19,989 bases of DNA from Clostridia bacterium (GTDB lineage: Bacteria > Bacillota > Clostridia > Oscillospirales > Acutalibacteraceae): NCBI GenBank assembly GCA_900752115.1, contig CAADUC010000046.1, forward strand, positions 1 to 19,989, read 5' to 3'. This document shows positions 1-7,428 of this stretch, one piece after another. The translations under genes were made by a program, and so were the position numbers. The stretch's first letter is position 1. Each line of letters opens with the position of its first letter. A model generated the notes under the pieces. It was not told where the DNA came from, ran no database searches, and was given only the letters and a program-made list of their open reading frames with translations.

Positions 1-593
1 AGTTCCTCCACAATGGCGGGCGCGCTTTCGCCCATAATCTCCTCATCGCCGGAGAAGGAGAGGTAAACGTCGTGCTCCGGTACGAAGCCCTCGGTGAGAA
101 GGGACTCCGCAGCCTCCAAAATGCCGCAGAGAGTGCCTTTCGTGTCCAGCGTGCCGCGTCCCCACAAAACGCCGTTTTCATCGGTCTCGCCGCAGAAGGG
201 ATCGCGCTGCCATGCGGAGAGATCACCCGGCGGCACAACGTCGTAATGCGCCATGAGCACGGTGGGAGCTTCGGCGCTCTTGCCCTTCCAGTGGTAGAGG
301 ATACCGCTTGGGCCGATCCGCTCGCGCGGACATGTTTGAGTGACAAGAGGGTAGAGCTCGCAGAGGAGGGCGCGGAAGCGTTCAAATTCCGCTTCATCGA
401 CGCTTGCCTTCTCGCGGCTGGAGACTGTTTTAACCCGCACCATGCGGGCCAGATGCTCTGCCGCTTTGTCGTAGTCGATCCCTGTTTGTTCCGGTTCAGG
501 AGCTTTTTCATCCCTGGGACGGAACAGTGCGGTGCGGATCAGAAGTACCGCGAGAAACAGGAGGACAAGAGCGAGAAGGATCCAGCCGATCAC
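1..593 (-). CDS. Membrane-anchored M20-family metallopeptidase (partial, C-terminus beyond window)
   Basis: This is the N-terminal 197 residues of a zinc aminoacylase or carboxypeptidase of the M20 family, close in layout to the PM20D1/CPS1-like group. Residues 3-19 form one hydrophobic segment, followed by RxxxFRPR, so the enzyme is probably membrane tethered. The metal and catalytic motifs are visible: HYDVVP (His116, Asp118), GRGTLDTKG (Asp150, bridging) and GDEEI (Glu184 and Glu185, general base and ligand). The start is GTG at 593, one base after the TAA of the upstream gene, with AAAGGA about 10 nt before it; no nearer ATG exists, and coupling to the upstream gene is likely. It is the last visible gene of an operon with two membrane proteins and a PepC-like peptidase. 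The family assignment is firm. The substrate (dipeptide, N-acyl amino acid) is inferred only from the family. The second half of the enzyme is not visible. Confidence 0.9.
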   Translation of the reverse strand, partial: MIGWILLALVLLFLAVLLIRTALFRPRDEKAPEPEQTGIDYDKAAEHLARMVRVKTVSSREKASVDEAEFERFRALLCELYPLVTQTCPRERIGPSGILYHWKGKSAEAPTVLMAHYDVVPPGDLSAWQRDPFCGETDENGVLWGRGTLDTKGTLCGILEAAESLLTEGFVPEHDVYLSFSGDEEIMGESAPAIVEE

Positions 594-594
594 T

Positions 595-1257
595 TTACAC
601 CAATCCTTTCTTGTACAGGAGGCGGGCCACGCCGATGGCAATGAGCGCGCCGACGGGAACCAGCACACTGACCGACGAGGCGAGCGACGGCACCGCAATG
701 AACAGGCCAATCATGACAACGAGAGGCGCAATTGCAAGCTTCCAGTTCTTTGCAATATACACGACGCCGAGACCGCCGAACAGTGCGGGCAGGATCATTT
801 TGAAAGCGGGCTGCAGCACGGGGGAGTTCAAAATGGGAGCCATCTGCGTGAACAGAAGGACGCCTGCGCCAAGAATGATCGTCGTAACAATGGATGTTGT
901 CGCGATGGCGATGGTGGAAATGACCTCGCCTTCTTCGCTGCCGGGCTTGACCTTCGCGGCTTCCATCGCGTTGATGGCGGCGGGAGCCTTGAGGTTTGTG
1001 ATGTTGCCCGTGACAAAAGCGAGATAGGTGCCGCCGCTGCCGAGCATCGGGGCGTAGGTGAAGACCTCGATGGAGCAGACCACCCAGTAAATCGGTGCGA
1101 CGCCGAGCAGGCCGGCCAGCACGTCAATTGGGTTCGGCCAGACGCCGAAATAAATGCACATCGAGATGGGGACGAGCAGCATCATAGCGAGGGCCGCAAG
1201 CATCCAGGCGCGGCCGTAAGCGTGCACCTGCACGCTGTATTCTTTCTGCGTTTTCAT
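595..1257 (-). CDS. Integral membrane protein, partner of DUF5058-like protein
   Basis: The product is a 220-residue protein with about five or six hydrophobic segments: roughly residues 15-37, 42-70, 107-128, 145-166, 170-190 and 193-212. I do not recognise a named family with certainty. A conserved-looking loop around residues 72-105 (GSGGTYLAF, GNITNLKAP, then an acidic GSEEGE stretch) resembles a substrate- or ion-binding re-entrant region rather than a simple anchor. The ATG at 1257 is preceded by AAGGAGG. The gene begins 15 bp after the DUF5058-like gene and ends one base before the M20 peptidase start. Together the two membrane proteins probably form a two-subunit permease that supplies substrate to, or removes product from, the flanking peptidases. 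The transport role is inferred from membrane topology and operon context only. Confidence 0.82.
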   Translation of the reverse strand: MKTQKEYSVQVHAYGRAWMLAALAMMLLVPISMCIYFGVWPNPIDVLAGLLGVAPIYWVVCSIEVFTYAPMLGSGGTYLAFVTGNITNLKAPAAINAMEAAKVKPGSEEGEVISTIAIATTSIVTTIILGAGVLLFTQMAPILNSPVLQPAFKMILPALFGGLGVVYIAKNWKLAIAPLVVMIGLFIAVPSLASSVSVLVPVGALIAIGVARLLYKKGLV

Positions 1258-1272
1258 GAAAAGTCCTCCTTC

Positions 1273-2004
1273 TCAGCTCCACAGCCCGGCGGGCAGCAGC
1301 TCAGCGGGCAGGAGATTGGCATACAGGATGGAGAGAGCCATCGCGCCGAGCATGCTGATGGGCAGCGCGAAGTTCTCAAGCCACTTGACCTTCTTCACCT
1401 TGACGAGGACGCCGCAGACGGCCATGATGGCCGCGGAGGTCAGAAGAGTCAGGATGGAGAGCAGGCCGTCGGAAATTCCCATACCGAGGAAGGCGGAGAT
1501 CATGCCGAGGAACATGGCGGTCAGGAAAAGATCCCCCCAATGGCTGTCCTTTTGGCGCAGGCTGTGTACGCCGCCCTGGATCTTTTTGAGAAAGAGCGGA
1601 ATGATGATCAGAGGCGTGATGCAGCCGAGCGTCATAACCCACGCGACCGTGTTGAAGGCAAGAGGACCGCTGACCGGCGCGGAAATGCTTTCGCCGAGGG
1701 CGTTGAGCGCCACGGTGGCGGCAGGAAGCTCGTAGGTGACGGCGCCGAGTACGCTCAGCCGGATCCACGGCAAAGGAAGGCCCAGCGTGTTGGCGAGCGT
1801 AATGAGGCCGAGCAGGATGGAGACGGAGGGGAGAATGGCAAAAACGGCGCTCGAAGCGATGGTGCGCTTGACGACATTCCCGGCAATACCGAGTTCACGG
1901 CTGCGCCGGACCGCTTTCACAAGAAAATAGACGGATTGCGCAATGACAAACAGCCCGACCAGCACGCCGAGCAGATACATAAAGCCGCTGTTCTTAAAAT
2001 CCAT
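1273..2004 (-). CDS. DUF5058-family integral membrane protein
   Basis: The product is a 243-residue membrane protein that I recognise, from its N-terminal MDFKNSGFMYLLG pattern and overall size, as a DUF5058-type protein. Six or seven hydrophobic segments are apparent: about residues 8-30, 47-72, 80-100, 113-137, 154-178, 182-202 and 212-240. The RRSRELG/VVKR stretch after the first segment fits a positive-inside cytoplasmic loop. No enzymatic motif is seen. It starts 16 bp after the PepC-like gene and is followed after 15 bp by the second membrane protein, so it is cotranscribed with both peptidases. DUF5058 has no established biochemical role that I know of. A transporter subunit for peptides or acyl-amino acids is a guess from the genes around it. 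Confidence 0.82.
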   Translation of the reverse strand: MDFKNSGFMYLLGVLVGLFVIAQSVYFLVKAVRRSRELGIAGNVVKRTIASSAVFAILPSVSILLGLITLANTLGLPLPWIRLSVLGAVTYELPAATVALNALGESISAPVSGPLAFNTVAWVMTLGCITPLIIIPLFLKKIQGGVHSLRQKDSHWGDLFLTAMFLGMISAFLGMGISDGLLSILTLLTSAAIMAVCGVLVKVKKVKWLENFALPISMLGAMALSILYANLLPAELLPAGLWS

Positions 2005-2020
2005 GTATGCCCCTCCTCAC

Positions 2021-3361
2021 TCAGCGATCCGCAAGGGTCCCCATCGGATCCCACGGCGTCAGGTGATTTGGGTCCGCGTCAAAAGCCTCCCGCTGTGCGT
2101 CCGAAAGGTATTCTCTGCGGATCACAGCCTGATAGACATAACGGTTAAACCAGTCGGCGCTCATCAGATAATAGCCCTTCTCGCCGTTTTCGTCGCTCCA
2201 GCTGTTCTGAATTTTCCAGCGCACCGGCGCGCCGTTCTCATCAAGCTCCACGCCTGTAATCACCATGGCATGGTTCATTGCACTCTCCCGGTAGTCGAGC
2301 ATGTCGCCTTTTTCCATCGAGAAATCCATTTCAAAGGCGGACGCATAGTCAAAGGCCTTCGAGTCCCAGATGCCGCGCTTGCGGTCACCGCACTTGCCCA
2401 CGTCGCTGCCGAACCATACAAGACGGCCATCCTGCAGCTGACGAATGACCAGAGAAACAAGCTCCTCCATCGGCAGATTGAGGTAACGGACATCGCGCCC
2501 TCCGACGACATTACCGAGATAATCGACCGTGTAGGAACGGTAGAACGGCTTGTCGGAGGTTGGGGAGTTGATCACGCTCACATAGTCGCCGAGCGGCAGT
2601 CCGACGTATTTTTCATAGAAGTCCTTCGGCGTAAGGCTGCGGTCCATATGATATTGCTTGTCCTTGTCCGTCCAGCAGAAGTCGAAGCTGGCCGGGGGCT
2701 CGCCCAGGCAGGTGCACAGCAGAGAATAGATTTCGCGCAGCATCGCATCTTTTTCCGCATGCAGATCGTCTGTCCCATCGAGATGCAGCTTCTGCAAGCG
2801 GGCGGCAAACTGACGCAGCTTCGTGTTGAGCAGGCCGTTCATTGCAGCGGTGTGGCTGCTCTGGTATGTTTCGTCCATGGCCTCCTTGGGGACGACGCCG
2901 TACTTTTCAATGAGGCTCACAAACATGTCCCACTGGCCGCCGTCCTGCACGCCTGTGCTCAGGATCCAGCACAGCGTTCTGTCGTCAATCGGGCAGTCAA
3001 TCCGGTCAATCACAGACTCAAGAAAATAATTGGCCTTTTCAAACTTATCCCAGAATGCAATATAATTCTGCGAGAGCTCAAAACGGTCAAGATTGCACTT
3101 TTTTGCGACCTCTTCGCGCAGAAGATTTGCACCGGCGAAAATCCAGCAGCGCCCGCTGCGTTCCTGGTTTGTCACGGGCAGGGTCGGAATTTCCACAGAA
3201 AAATGGAACCGATCTTCACGCAGGCGGCGGTTGTCGAAGGTCACATCGGAAAGCTCCGTTTTGGCCAGCGCATTTGTCATCGCCCGGCGGGAGGGGCTGG
3301 TGTTGTAGCGGGCAGAGTACTCCGAAAGCTGCTTCATGCTGACGGATTCAGCGTGTTTCAT
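2021..3361 (-). CDS. pepC: C1-family cysteine aminopeptidase (PepC / bleomycin hydrolase-like)
   Basis: This cytoplasmic cysteine aminopeptidase of the C1B (bleomycin hydrolase) group releases N-terminal amino acids from peptides, usually as a hexamer with the active sites facing an inner chamber. At 446 residues it matches the usual family length. The catalytic elements are present: Gln66 in TNQERSG, nucleophile Cys72 in GRCWIFAG, His364 in NHAMVITG and Asn386 in IQNSWSDENG. The ATG at 3361 was chosen because AGAGGAAG lies 9 nt upstream; a frame-extended start further out lacks a ribosome site and adds 18 non-family residues. There is no signal peptide. The C-terminal tail is complete, ending in LADR. 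It is the first gene of the operon, directly behind the promoter at 3434-3462, and is divergent from the GntR operon. The assignment is secure. Confidence 0.95.
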   Translation of the reverse strand: MKHAESVSMKQLSEYSARYNTSPSRRAMTNALAKTELSDVTFDNRRLREDRFHFSVEIPTLPVTNQERSGRCWIFAGANLLREEVAKKCNLDRFELSQNYIAFWDKFEKANYFLESVIDRIDCPIDDRTLCWILSTGVQDGGQWDMFVSLIEKYGVVPKEAMDETYQSSHTAAMNGLLNTKLRQFAARLQKLHLDGTDDLHAEKDAMLREIYSLLCTCLGEPPASFDFCWTDKDKQYHMDRSLTPKDFYEKYVGLPLGDYVSVINSPTSDKPFYRSYTVDYLGNVVGGRDVRYLNLPMEELVSLVIRQLQDGRLVWFGSDVGKCGDRKRGIWDSKAFDYASAFEMDFSMEKGDMLDYRESAMNHAMVITGVELDENGAPVRWKIQNSWSDENGEKGYYLMSADWFNRYVYQAVIRREYLSDAQREAFDADPNHLTPWDPMGTLADR

Positions 3362-3433
3362 GAAAAAAGACTTCCTCTCATCGTTCTTTTCCGCAGCGGC
3401 AAAAAACGGCGGCAAAGAATAAATTTTGATCCT

Positions 3434-3462
3434 ATTCTAGCAAAAAAACCACAGAATTTCAA
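3434..3462 (-). promoter_or_regulatory. Sigma-A promoter of the pepC operon
   Basis: On the minus strand, TTGAAA (3457-3462) and TAGAAT (3434-3439) are separated by exactly 17 bp. A TGC immediately before the -10 hexamer gives an extended -10. Transcription would start near 3427, leaving a leader of about 65 nt before the pepC ATG. The divergent GntR promoter begins at 3494, so the two -35 elements are about 30 bp apart and a bound regulator could affect both. Confidence 0.8.
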
Positions 3463-3493
3463 CGCAGTGTGGCGCAAACGGCAGGAAAGAGGG

Positions 3494-3522
3494 TTGACAA
3501 ATGACCGGGTTTTATTTATAAT
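3494..3522 (+). promoter_or_regulatory. Consensus sigma-A promoter of the ytrA-like operon
   Basis: TTGACA (3494-3499) and TATAAT (3517-3522) are perfect consensus hexamers with a 17-bp spacer. The transcription start is expected near 3529. A promoter this strong in front of a repressor gene implies that it is normally held down, which fits the inverted repeat just downstream. Confidence 0.92.
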
Positions 3523-3531
3523 ACAGCTAGA

Positions 3532-3557
3532 AACCGTATTATAGATGTGATACGGTT
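3532..3557 (+). promoter_or_regulatory. Inverted repeat, probable operator of the GntR/YtrA regulator
   Basis: AACCGTAT (3532-3539) and ATACGGTT (3550-3557) are perfect 8-bp arms around a 10-bp centre. They lie between the predicted transcription start and the ribosome site. The size, symmetry and GTAT...ATAC core fit operators of YtrA-subfamily GntR repressors, which block their own operon. Autorepression is inferred from this placement. Confidence 0.72.
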
Positions 3558-3572
3558 GAAGGGAGGTGCGGC

Positions 3573-3944
3573 ATGGTATCGTTTGACGGTTTTACGCTGG
3601 CTGACGGAATCCCCATCTATCTGCAGATCCTTCTTTTCCTCAAGCGCGGAGCAGTGGCAGGAACGATCCGGGATGGCGATGAGCTGCCCTCGCGCCGCGT
3701 GCTTTCAGCGCTGCTTGGCGTTAATCCGAACACGGTGCAGAAGGCGTACCGTCTGTTGGAGGAGGAGGGGCTGATTGCTTCGCACAGCGGTGCGAAAAGC
3801 CTGATGGTGCTCGACACGGAGACGATTTCCCGTGTCCGCGCGGAGCTGCTTGAAAACGATGCAAAGGGAATGGTGAGCGCCATCCGGCAGATGGGGCTGA
3901 CGAAAGCGGAGGCTCACGCTCTGCTTGACAAGTACTGGGAATGA
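3573..3944 (+). CDS. YtrA-subfamily GntR transcriptional regulator
   Basis: The product is a 123-residue winged-helix repressor. The N-terminal GntR DNA-binding domain covers about residues 10-80: GIPIYLQI, then GDELPSRRVLSALLGVNPNT, then VQKAYRLLEEEGLI. A short helical tail of about 40 residues follows, in place of the large effector domain of other GntR groups. This short layout, next to an ABC ATPase and small membrane proteins, is diagnostic of the YtrA subfamily. These regulators control ABC systems linked to cell-envelope stress or antimicrobial peptides in other Firmicutes. The start at 3573 follows GGGAGG by about 6 nt. It is the first gene of a five-gene operon, and a probable autoregulatory operator precedes it. 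The family call is secure; the inducing signal is unknown. Confidence 0.93.
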   Translation: MVSFDGFTLADGIPIYLQILLFLKRGAVAGTIRDGDELPSRRVLSALLGVNPNTVQKAYRLLEEEGLIASHSGAKSLMVLDTETISRVRAELLENDAKGMVSAIRQMGLTKAEAHALLDKYWE

Positions 3945-3955
3945 GGTGAAATTTG

Positions 3956-4684
3956 ATGCGCAGACATTTGTCCATCCTGATGTGGCTTGCCCGAAGCTCG
4001 CTGTGGAAGCTGCTTGCACTTTTTCTGCTCACGGCCGGAGCGGAAGCGGTCTGGTTTTTTCTGGCGCTGCAAAACGCTCCGGACGCATCGCTGGAAACGC
4101 TTGCGGGCGGAGGAGTGCTTGCCCTGCCTTGCGCCGTGAGCTTTTTGCTGCTCAGCGCGCTTCTCGGGAGGGTTGGCTGCGATCTCGGCGCGCGGCAGAG
4201 CTATACGCTGCGCCGTCTTGCCGTGACGGAGAAAGCGGTATTCACTTGGCAATGGATCTACAACAGTGGCTGTTTCCTGCTTTTCTGGGCTTTCCAGCTG
4301 GCAGTTTCCTTCGGCCTTTGTGCGATGTATGCGGCGCAGGCGGAGCCATCCATGGTGAGCGGACAGACAGTGTTTCTGGCCTTCAGCCGTGTGGCTCTGC
4401 TGCACGCCCTTCTCCCGCTGGAGGAAACCTTTCTCTGGTTTCGCAATGCGTTTTTTGACCTTGCACTGGGAGCGGCCTGTGCCGCTCTTCCGTACCGCCA
4501 GCGCCGCAGGAGGCTGGGCTGGGAAATTGCGGCAGCCTGTACGGTCGCGCTGTTTGGCTTTCCCGCCGGAGTAGGGCAGTGGGAGGGAAATGGAATTTCC
4601 CTGCTTCTGATGGTGTTCTTACTGCTCGAATGCTGTTTTTGTGTGTATGGACGAGAGGGGGAGCTGGTCAATGAGGGAACATAG
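3956..4684 (+). CDS. Membrane protein, probable ABC permease subunit
   Basis: The product is a 242-residue membrane protein of no family I can name. Hydrophobic segments lie at about residues 13-36, 52-70, 97-122, 139-158, 163-180 and 190-230, with an Arg-rich stretch (RQRRRRLG) near 180-186 consistent with a cytoplasmic loop. The ATG at 3956 was chosen over the adjoining TTG at 3953; GAGGTG sits 6 nt upstream and overlaps the GntR stop region. It lies 11 bp after the repressor gene, and its last 14 bp overlap the next membrane gene, so it is translated as part of the operon. From its position before an ABC ATPase it is probably one of two transmembrane halves of the transporter. Confidence 0.82.
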   Translation: MRRHLSILMWLARSSLWKLLALFLLTAGAEAVWFFLALQNAPDASLETLAGGGVLALPCAVSFLLLSALLGRVGCDLGARQSYTLRRLAVTEKAVFTWQWIYNSGCFLLFWAFQLAVSFGLCAMYAAQAEPSMVSGQTVFLAFSRVALLHALLPLEETFLWFRNAFFDLALGAACAALPYRQRRRRLGWEIAAACTVALFGFPAGVGQWEGNGISLLLMVFLLLECCFCVYGREGELVNEGT

Positions 4685-5180
4685 CAGGCGTGCCCTGACG
4701 CCTCCGGGAATTTCGCTGTCCGGAGAGACGCGGTTTTTTGCAGCGGGACTGATCTGCGCCGCCCTCTACAGCCTGCGCTTTGTTCTCGCCTATGTCAACG
4801 CGCGCGGCGAGCTGTTTGAAACGAATCGGCTTACCCAGGAAAGGGTCCTCATCGACGGAGCTGTAATGCCTGATTTTTCCGAGATACTCGATGGAGCTCT
4901 TCTCGGCTTTGCCGTTCTGGCCTTCTGTATGCTGTTCGCTGCCGTTTACCACTATCAGACCCATTTTCACGGCAGCCGCAGTATTTACCTGATGCGCCGT
5001 CTTCCGGATCGCTGGGAGCTGCACAGACGGTGCCTGGCCGTACCTGTTCTCGGAGGACTGAGCTGCGCCGTCGTATCTTTTCTGTTGCTTCTGATTTATT
5101 TTGCCGTTTATCAGCTGGCCACCCCGCAGGAATGTTTGACGCCACACCAGTGGCAGAAGCTATGGAGTGTGATAGTATGA
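4671..5180 (+). CDS. Small membrane protein, probable second ABC permease subunit
   Basis: The product is a 169-residue protein with three clear membrane segments, at about residues 22-42, 72-95 and 124-150. Between the second and third is a basic loop with SIYLMRRLPDRWELHRR, a charge-rich helix of the kind that contacts the ABC ATPase in simple ABC-2 type permeases. The ATG at 4671 has GGGGGAG about 8 nt upstream and lies inside the end of the preceding gene (14-bp overlap). The stop overlaps the ATPase start in an ATGA arrangement (5177-5180). No specific family is recognised. The permease role is inferred from the coupling loop and the tight coupling to the ATPase gene. Confidence 0.82.
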   Translation: MREHSRRALTPPGISLSGETRFFAAGLICAALYSLRFVLAYVNARGELFETNRLTQERVLIDGAVMPDFSEILDGALLGFAVLAFCMLFAAVYHYQTHFHGSRSIYLMRRLPDRWELHRRCLAVPVLGGLSCAVVSFLLLLIYFAVYQLATPQECLTPHQWQKLWSVIV

Positions 5181-5917
5181 TCGAGCTCAGTCACGTTACT
5201 AAAAAATATGTGGGAAAGCAGGCTTTGTGCGACGTCAGTCTCGCTCTGCCGCGCGGAGAGATTGTCGGTCTGCTCGGAGAGAACGGAGCGGGAAAGACGA
5301 CGCTGATGAAATGTATTCTTGGTTTTGTCCGTTTTGAGGGAACCATTACGCTCGACGGAGAACCGATCACGCACCGGAATATCGCGAGCCTTTCCTTCGG
5401 CACGAGCGAGCATTCGTTTTTTCCGGGGCTGACCGCCCAGGCGCACCGTGAATTCTACGAAGCGCATTTTCCTCGCTTTTCTGCTCAGCGGTTCCACGGG
5501 CTGATGGATTTCTTTCATCTGCCGCTTCATCAGCCGCTGCGCGCATTTTCTACGGGGCAAAAAAATCAGTTCGAGGTCATTCTGGCTCTCTCGCAGGGAG
5601 CGGACTACATTCTGCTCGACGAGCCGTTTGCGGGGAACGACATTTTCAACCGTGAGGATTTTTACAAGGTGCTCAGCGGGATCCTCGAGCCGCACGAGAC
5701 GGTGCTTCTCTCCACCCATCTTATCGAGGAGGTGTCCGGGTTCCTCGGCCGTGCCATCCTCCTGCGCGGCGGCAGAATTGTCGGCGATCTCTCTGTGCTC
5801 GAGCTGGAGGAGGAAGGAAAGAATCTGATGGACGCCGTCAAGGAAGCGTACCATTACCGTGCAGATCGCGTCGGCAAGGCTATCGGTGCGCTGACGGGGG
5901 AGGAGGAACCAAAATGA
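5177..5917 (+). CDS. ABC transporter ATP-binding protein (YtrB-like)
   Basis: The product is a 246-residue ATPase, the energising subunit of the YtrA-linked transporter. It has Walker A GENGAGKTT (34-42), signature FSTGQK (124-129) in place of LSGGQ, Walker B YILLDE with catalytic Glu149, and switch His181 in LLSTH. The Q-loop region reads FGTSEHSFFPGLT and lacks a typical glutamine, an oddity I associate with the YtrB/BcrA-like group but cannot check here. The ATG at 5177 overlaps the preceding stop (ATGA); an in-frame upstream extension from 5030 would run inside the permease gene and has no family similarity. The stop in turn overlaps the next start at 5914. Related systems act in envelope-stress or peptide-antibiotic responses. 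The direction of transport is not known. Confidence 0.93.
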   Translation: MIELSHVTKKYVGKQALCDVSLALPRGEIVGLLGENGAGKTTLMKCILGFVRFEGTITLDGEPITHRNIASLSFGTSEHSFFPGLTAQAHREFYEAHFPRFSAQRFHGLMDFFHLPLHQPLRAFSTGQKNQFEVILALSQGADYILLDEPFAGNDIFNREDFYKVLSGILEPHETVLLSTHLIEEVSGFLGRAILLRGGRIVGDLSVLELEEEGKNLMDAVKEAYHYRADRVGKAIGALTGEEEPK

Positions 5918-7323
5918 AGCGGTCGCTCGTTTGTTTTCTTCTTCTGCTGGTTATTGCCGTGGGCGGAAGCGCAGCCGTTTTTTCGCAGATATTTTCAAAG
6001 CGGGATCAGGTGGAAATTACGCAGGAAACTGTTTTCGGAGATCCGGCCGCTGCCGAGGGGCTGACGGTCACGATTCCGGCGGGTTACCGCGATCAGCTTT
6101 TCTGGGAGACAACGTGTAATTTGGGGGAGAAAACCGGGGCGGATTCGAGCTACGTTTTTTTCCAGACGGCGCAGCAGGCGGAGGAAACGCCGCGGGAGCC
6201 TTATCTTCAGCTGAGCACCCAGCTCTATATGGGATACCGCGAGAACAGCGGGGAAGACGGAATTTCTCAAGCCTACCGCGAGCTTTTCGAGGATACGCAG
6301 CCTGGAACGGAGAGTGAAAGGATCATTTTCCTGCGTGATTATTATGAGTACTATCCCCTGTCGCTGGAATATCAGCTGACTTCTTCCTCTGATTTTTCGG
6401 ATTTGCTGATGCAGGAGGGGTATGAAATGGGTGCGTATGATGGAGAACCCAAGCGCCTGTTTTCTGCCTTTGCAGCGTATTTCCGGATTCCGGTTCTGGA
6501 GGAGGAAACTCTTCGCATCAGCATTGGCAAGGATTCCGAGGGGAGAATTGCCAGTACAGGCTCGGGAAGTACCGACGACGATAACTTTGCGATGTACACG
6601 GTGAGCGCTGTGAGAGGGAACGAATGCTATTTTGCGTTTGACGCGCACACCTATGAGGGAAACCTTGTCGATGTCAGCCAAATTTCCGGCGGTTTCGGAA
6701 TCTATCGGATGACCTTCCGGGATCTGCAGGGGCAGGATTTTGGAGTTGGACTTGAGTCGCTTGAAACCGTGTACCGTCTGGACCCGCAGGCTGCGATATT
6801 GGGGCTGACGCTCAGCGAGGACGAATCGCGTCTGCTGCTTCATACGCGCGAGGGCAGCGATTATGTGGTGACGGGAATTGATCTTGCTTCCATGCAGCCG
6901 GTGCAGAGAGCGGTAGCGAAAAATGTCATTGTTCCCAATGGGGGATTCAGCTTTTTTGAGGAAGACGGCTTTTTTGTTGTGGTGACGGATCATCTTTCCG
7001 TTTTCACGCTCGAGGAAAACGGCGAGTGTTCGCTGGCTTTGTGCGTGCCCATTGACTACGAAAAAACGAACCCCACCTTCCTTGTCAACTCGACACGGAT
7101 GGCCTTCGACGGCGAGCGCCTGGCCGTCTGCGATTATCTGACAGATGCCGGTACGTTTGGTCCGAACTTTGATGTCTTTGTTTACGACGAAACGGGACTG
7201 GTTTACGATGGCCGGTATCACAGCAGCCTGAGTCTCGGCGGCGTGGAGGGAAACAACGATTCGCTCATTCGATCGACAAACCAATTTAGTATTACAGTGG
7301 AATGGAAACAAAACGAAGGATAA
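5914..7323 (+). CDS. Exported or membrane-anchored protein with propeller-like C-terminal half, function unknown
   Basis: The product is a 469-residue protein of no recognised family. An N-terminal hydrophobic stretch (about residues 5-24 after MKR) is a signal anchor without a lipobox Cys; the rest is acidic, Tyr/Phe-rich and soluble, so it should lie outside the cell. Residues 280-460 show short beta-strand units reminiscent of a beta-propeller: LGLTLSEDESRLLLHT, then GFSFFEEDGFFVVVTDHL, then TRMAFDGERLAVCDYL. The propeller reading is inference. Its start overlaps the ATPase stop (ATGA), so it is a true fifth member of the operon, and a hairpin terminator follows its stop directly. It may be an accessory or sensing partner of the ABC transporter at the cell surface. 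Confidence 0.88.
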   Translation: MKRSLVCFLLLLVIAVGGSAAVFSQIFSKRDQVEITQETVFGDPAAAEGLTVTIPAGYRDQLFWETTCNLGEKTGADSSYVFFQTAQQAEETPREPYLQLSTQLYMGYRENSGEDGISQAYRELFEDTQPGTESERIIFLRDYYEYYPLSLEYQLTSSSDFSDLLMQEGYEMGAYDGEPKRLFSAFAAYFRIPVLEEETLRISIGKDSEGRIASTGSGSTDDDNFAMYTVSAVRGNECYFAFDAHTYEGNLVDVSQISGGFGIYRMTFRDLQGQDFGVGLESLETVYRLDPQAAILGLTLSEDESRLLLHTREGSDYVVTGIDLASMQPVQRAVAKNVIVPNGGFSFFEEDGFFVVVTDHLSVFTLEENGECSLALCVPIDYEKTNPTFLVNSTRMAFDGERLAVCDYLTDAGTFGPNFDVFVYDETGLVYDGRYHSSLSLGGVEGNNDSLIRSTNQFSITVEWKQNEG

Positions 7324-7324
7324 A

Positions 7325-7368
7325 AAACGCCGCTGTCCGCTCTGTGAAAAGGGCGGACGGCGGCGTTT
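7325..7368. terminator. Bidirectional intrinsic terminator between convergent operons
   Basis: A 16-bp stem pairs 7325-7340 with 7353-7368, with one T/G wobble and a 12-nt loop. On the minus strand it is followed by an uninterrupted T-run (TTTTTT), giving a strong terminator for the RpiR-ending operon. On the plus strand the tail is shorter (GTTTGA). It begins 2 bp after the stop of the exported-protein gene and about 60 bp after the RpiR stop. Confidence 0.85.
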
Positions 7369-7428
7369 GACGTGAAATACCGGCTGAAACTGAAACGTGG
7401 CTGCCGGCAAATGCGGATTTTTCTACGG

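Noticed and set aside
532..2148. Long plus-strand open frame (538 codons) opposite the membrane-protein genes
   Set aside because: The translation is rich in His, Gln, Arg and Asp with no hydrophobic core or motif, has no ribosome site, and is antisense to three well-supported genes. It is an artefact of G+C-biased codons.
1943..3544. Plus-strand open frame of 533 codons antisense to pepC
   Set aside because: It lies opposite an enzyme with all catalytic residues in place. It has no start signal and no recognisable domain.
5995..7410. Minus-strand open frame of 471 codons opposite the exported-protein gene
   Set aside because: The plus-strand gene is coupled by an ATGA overlap to the ABC ATPase gene and has a signal anchor. 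The antisense product is basic and featureless and runs through the terminator.
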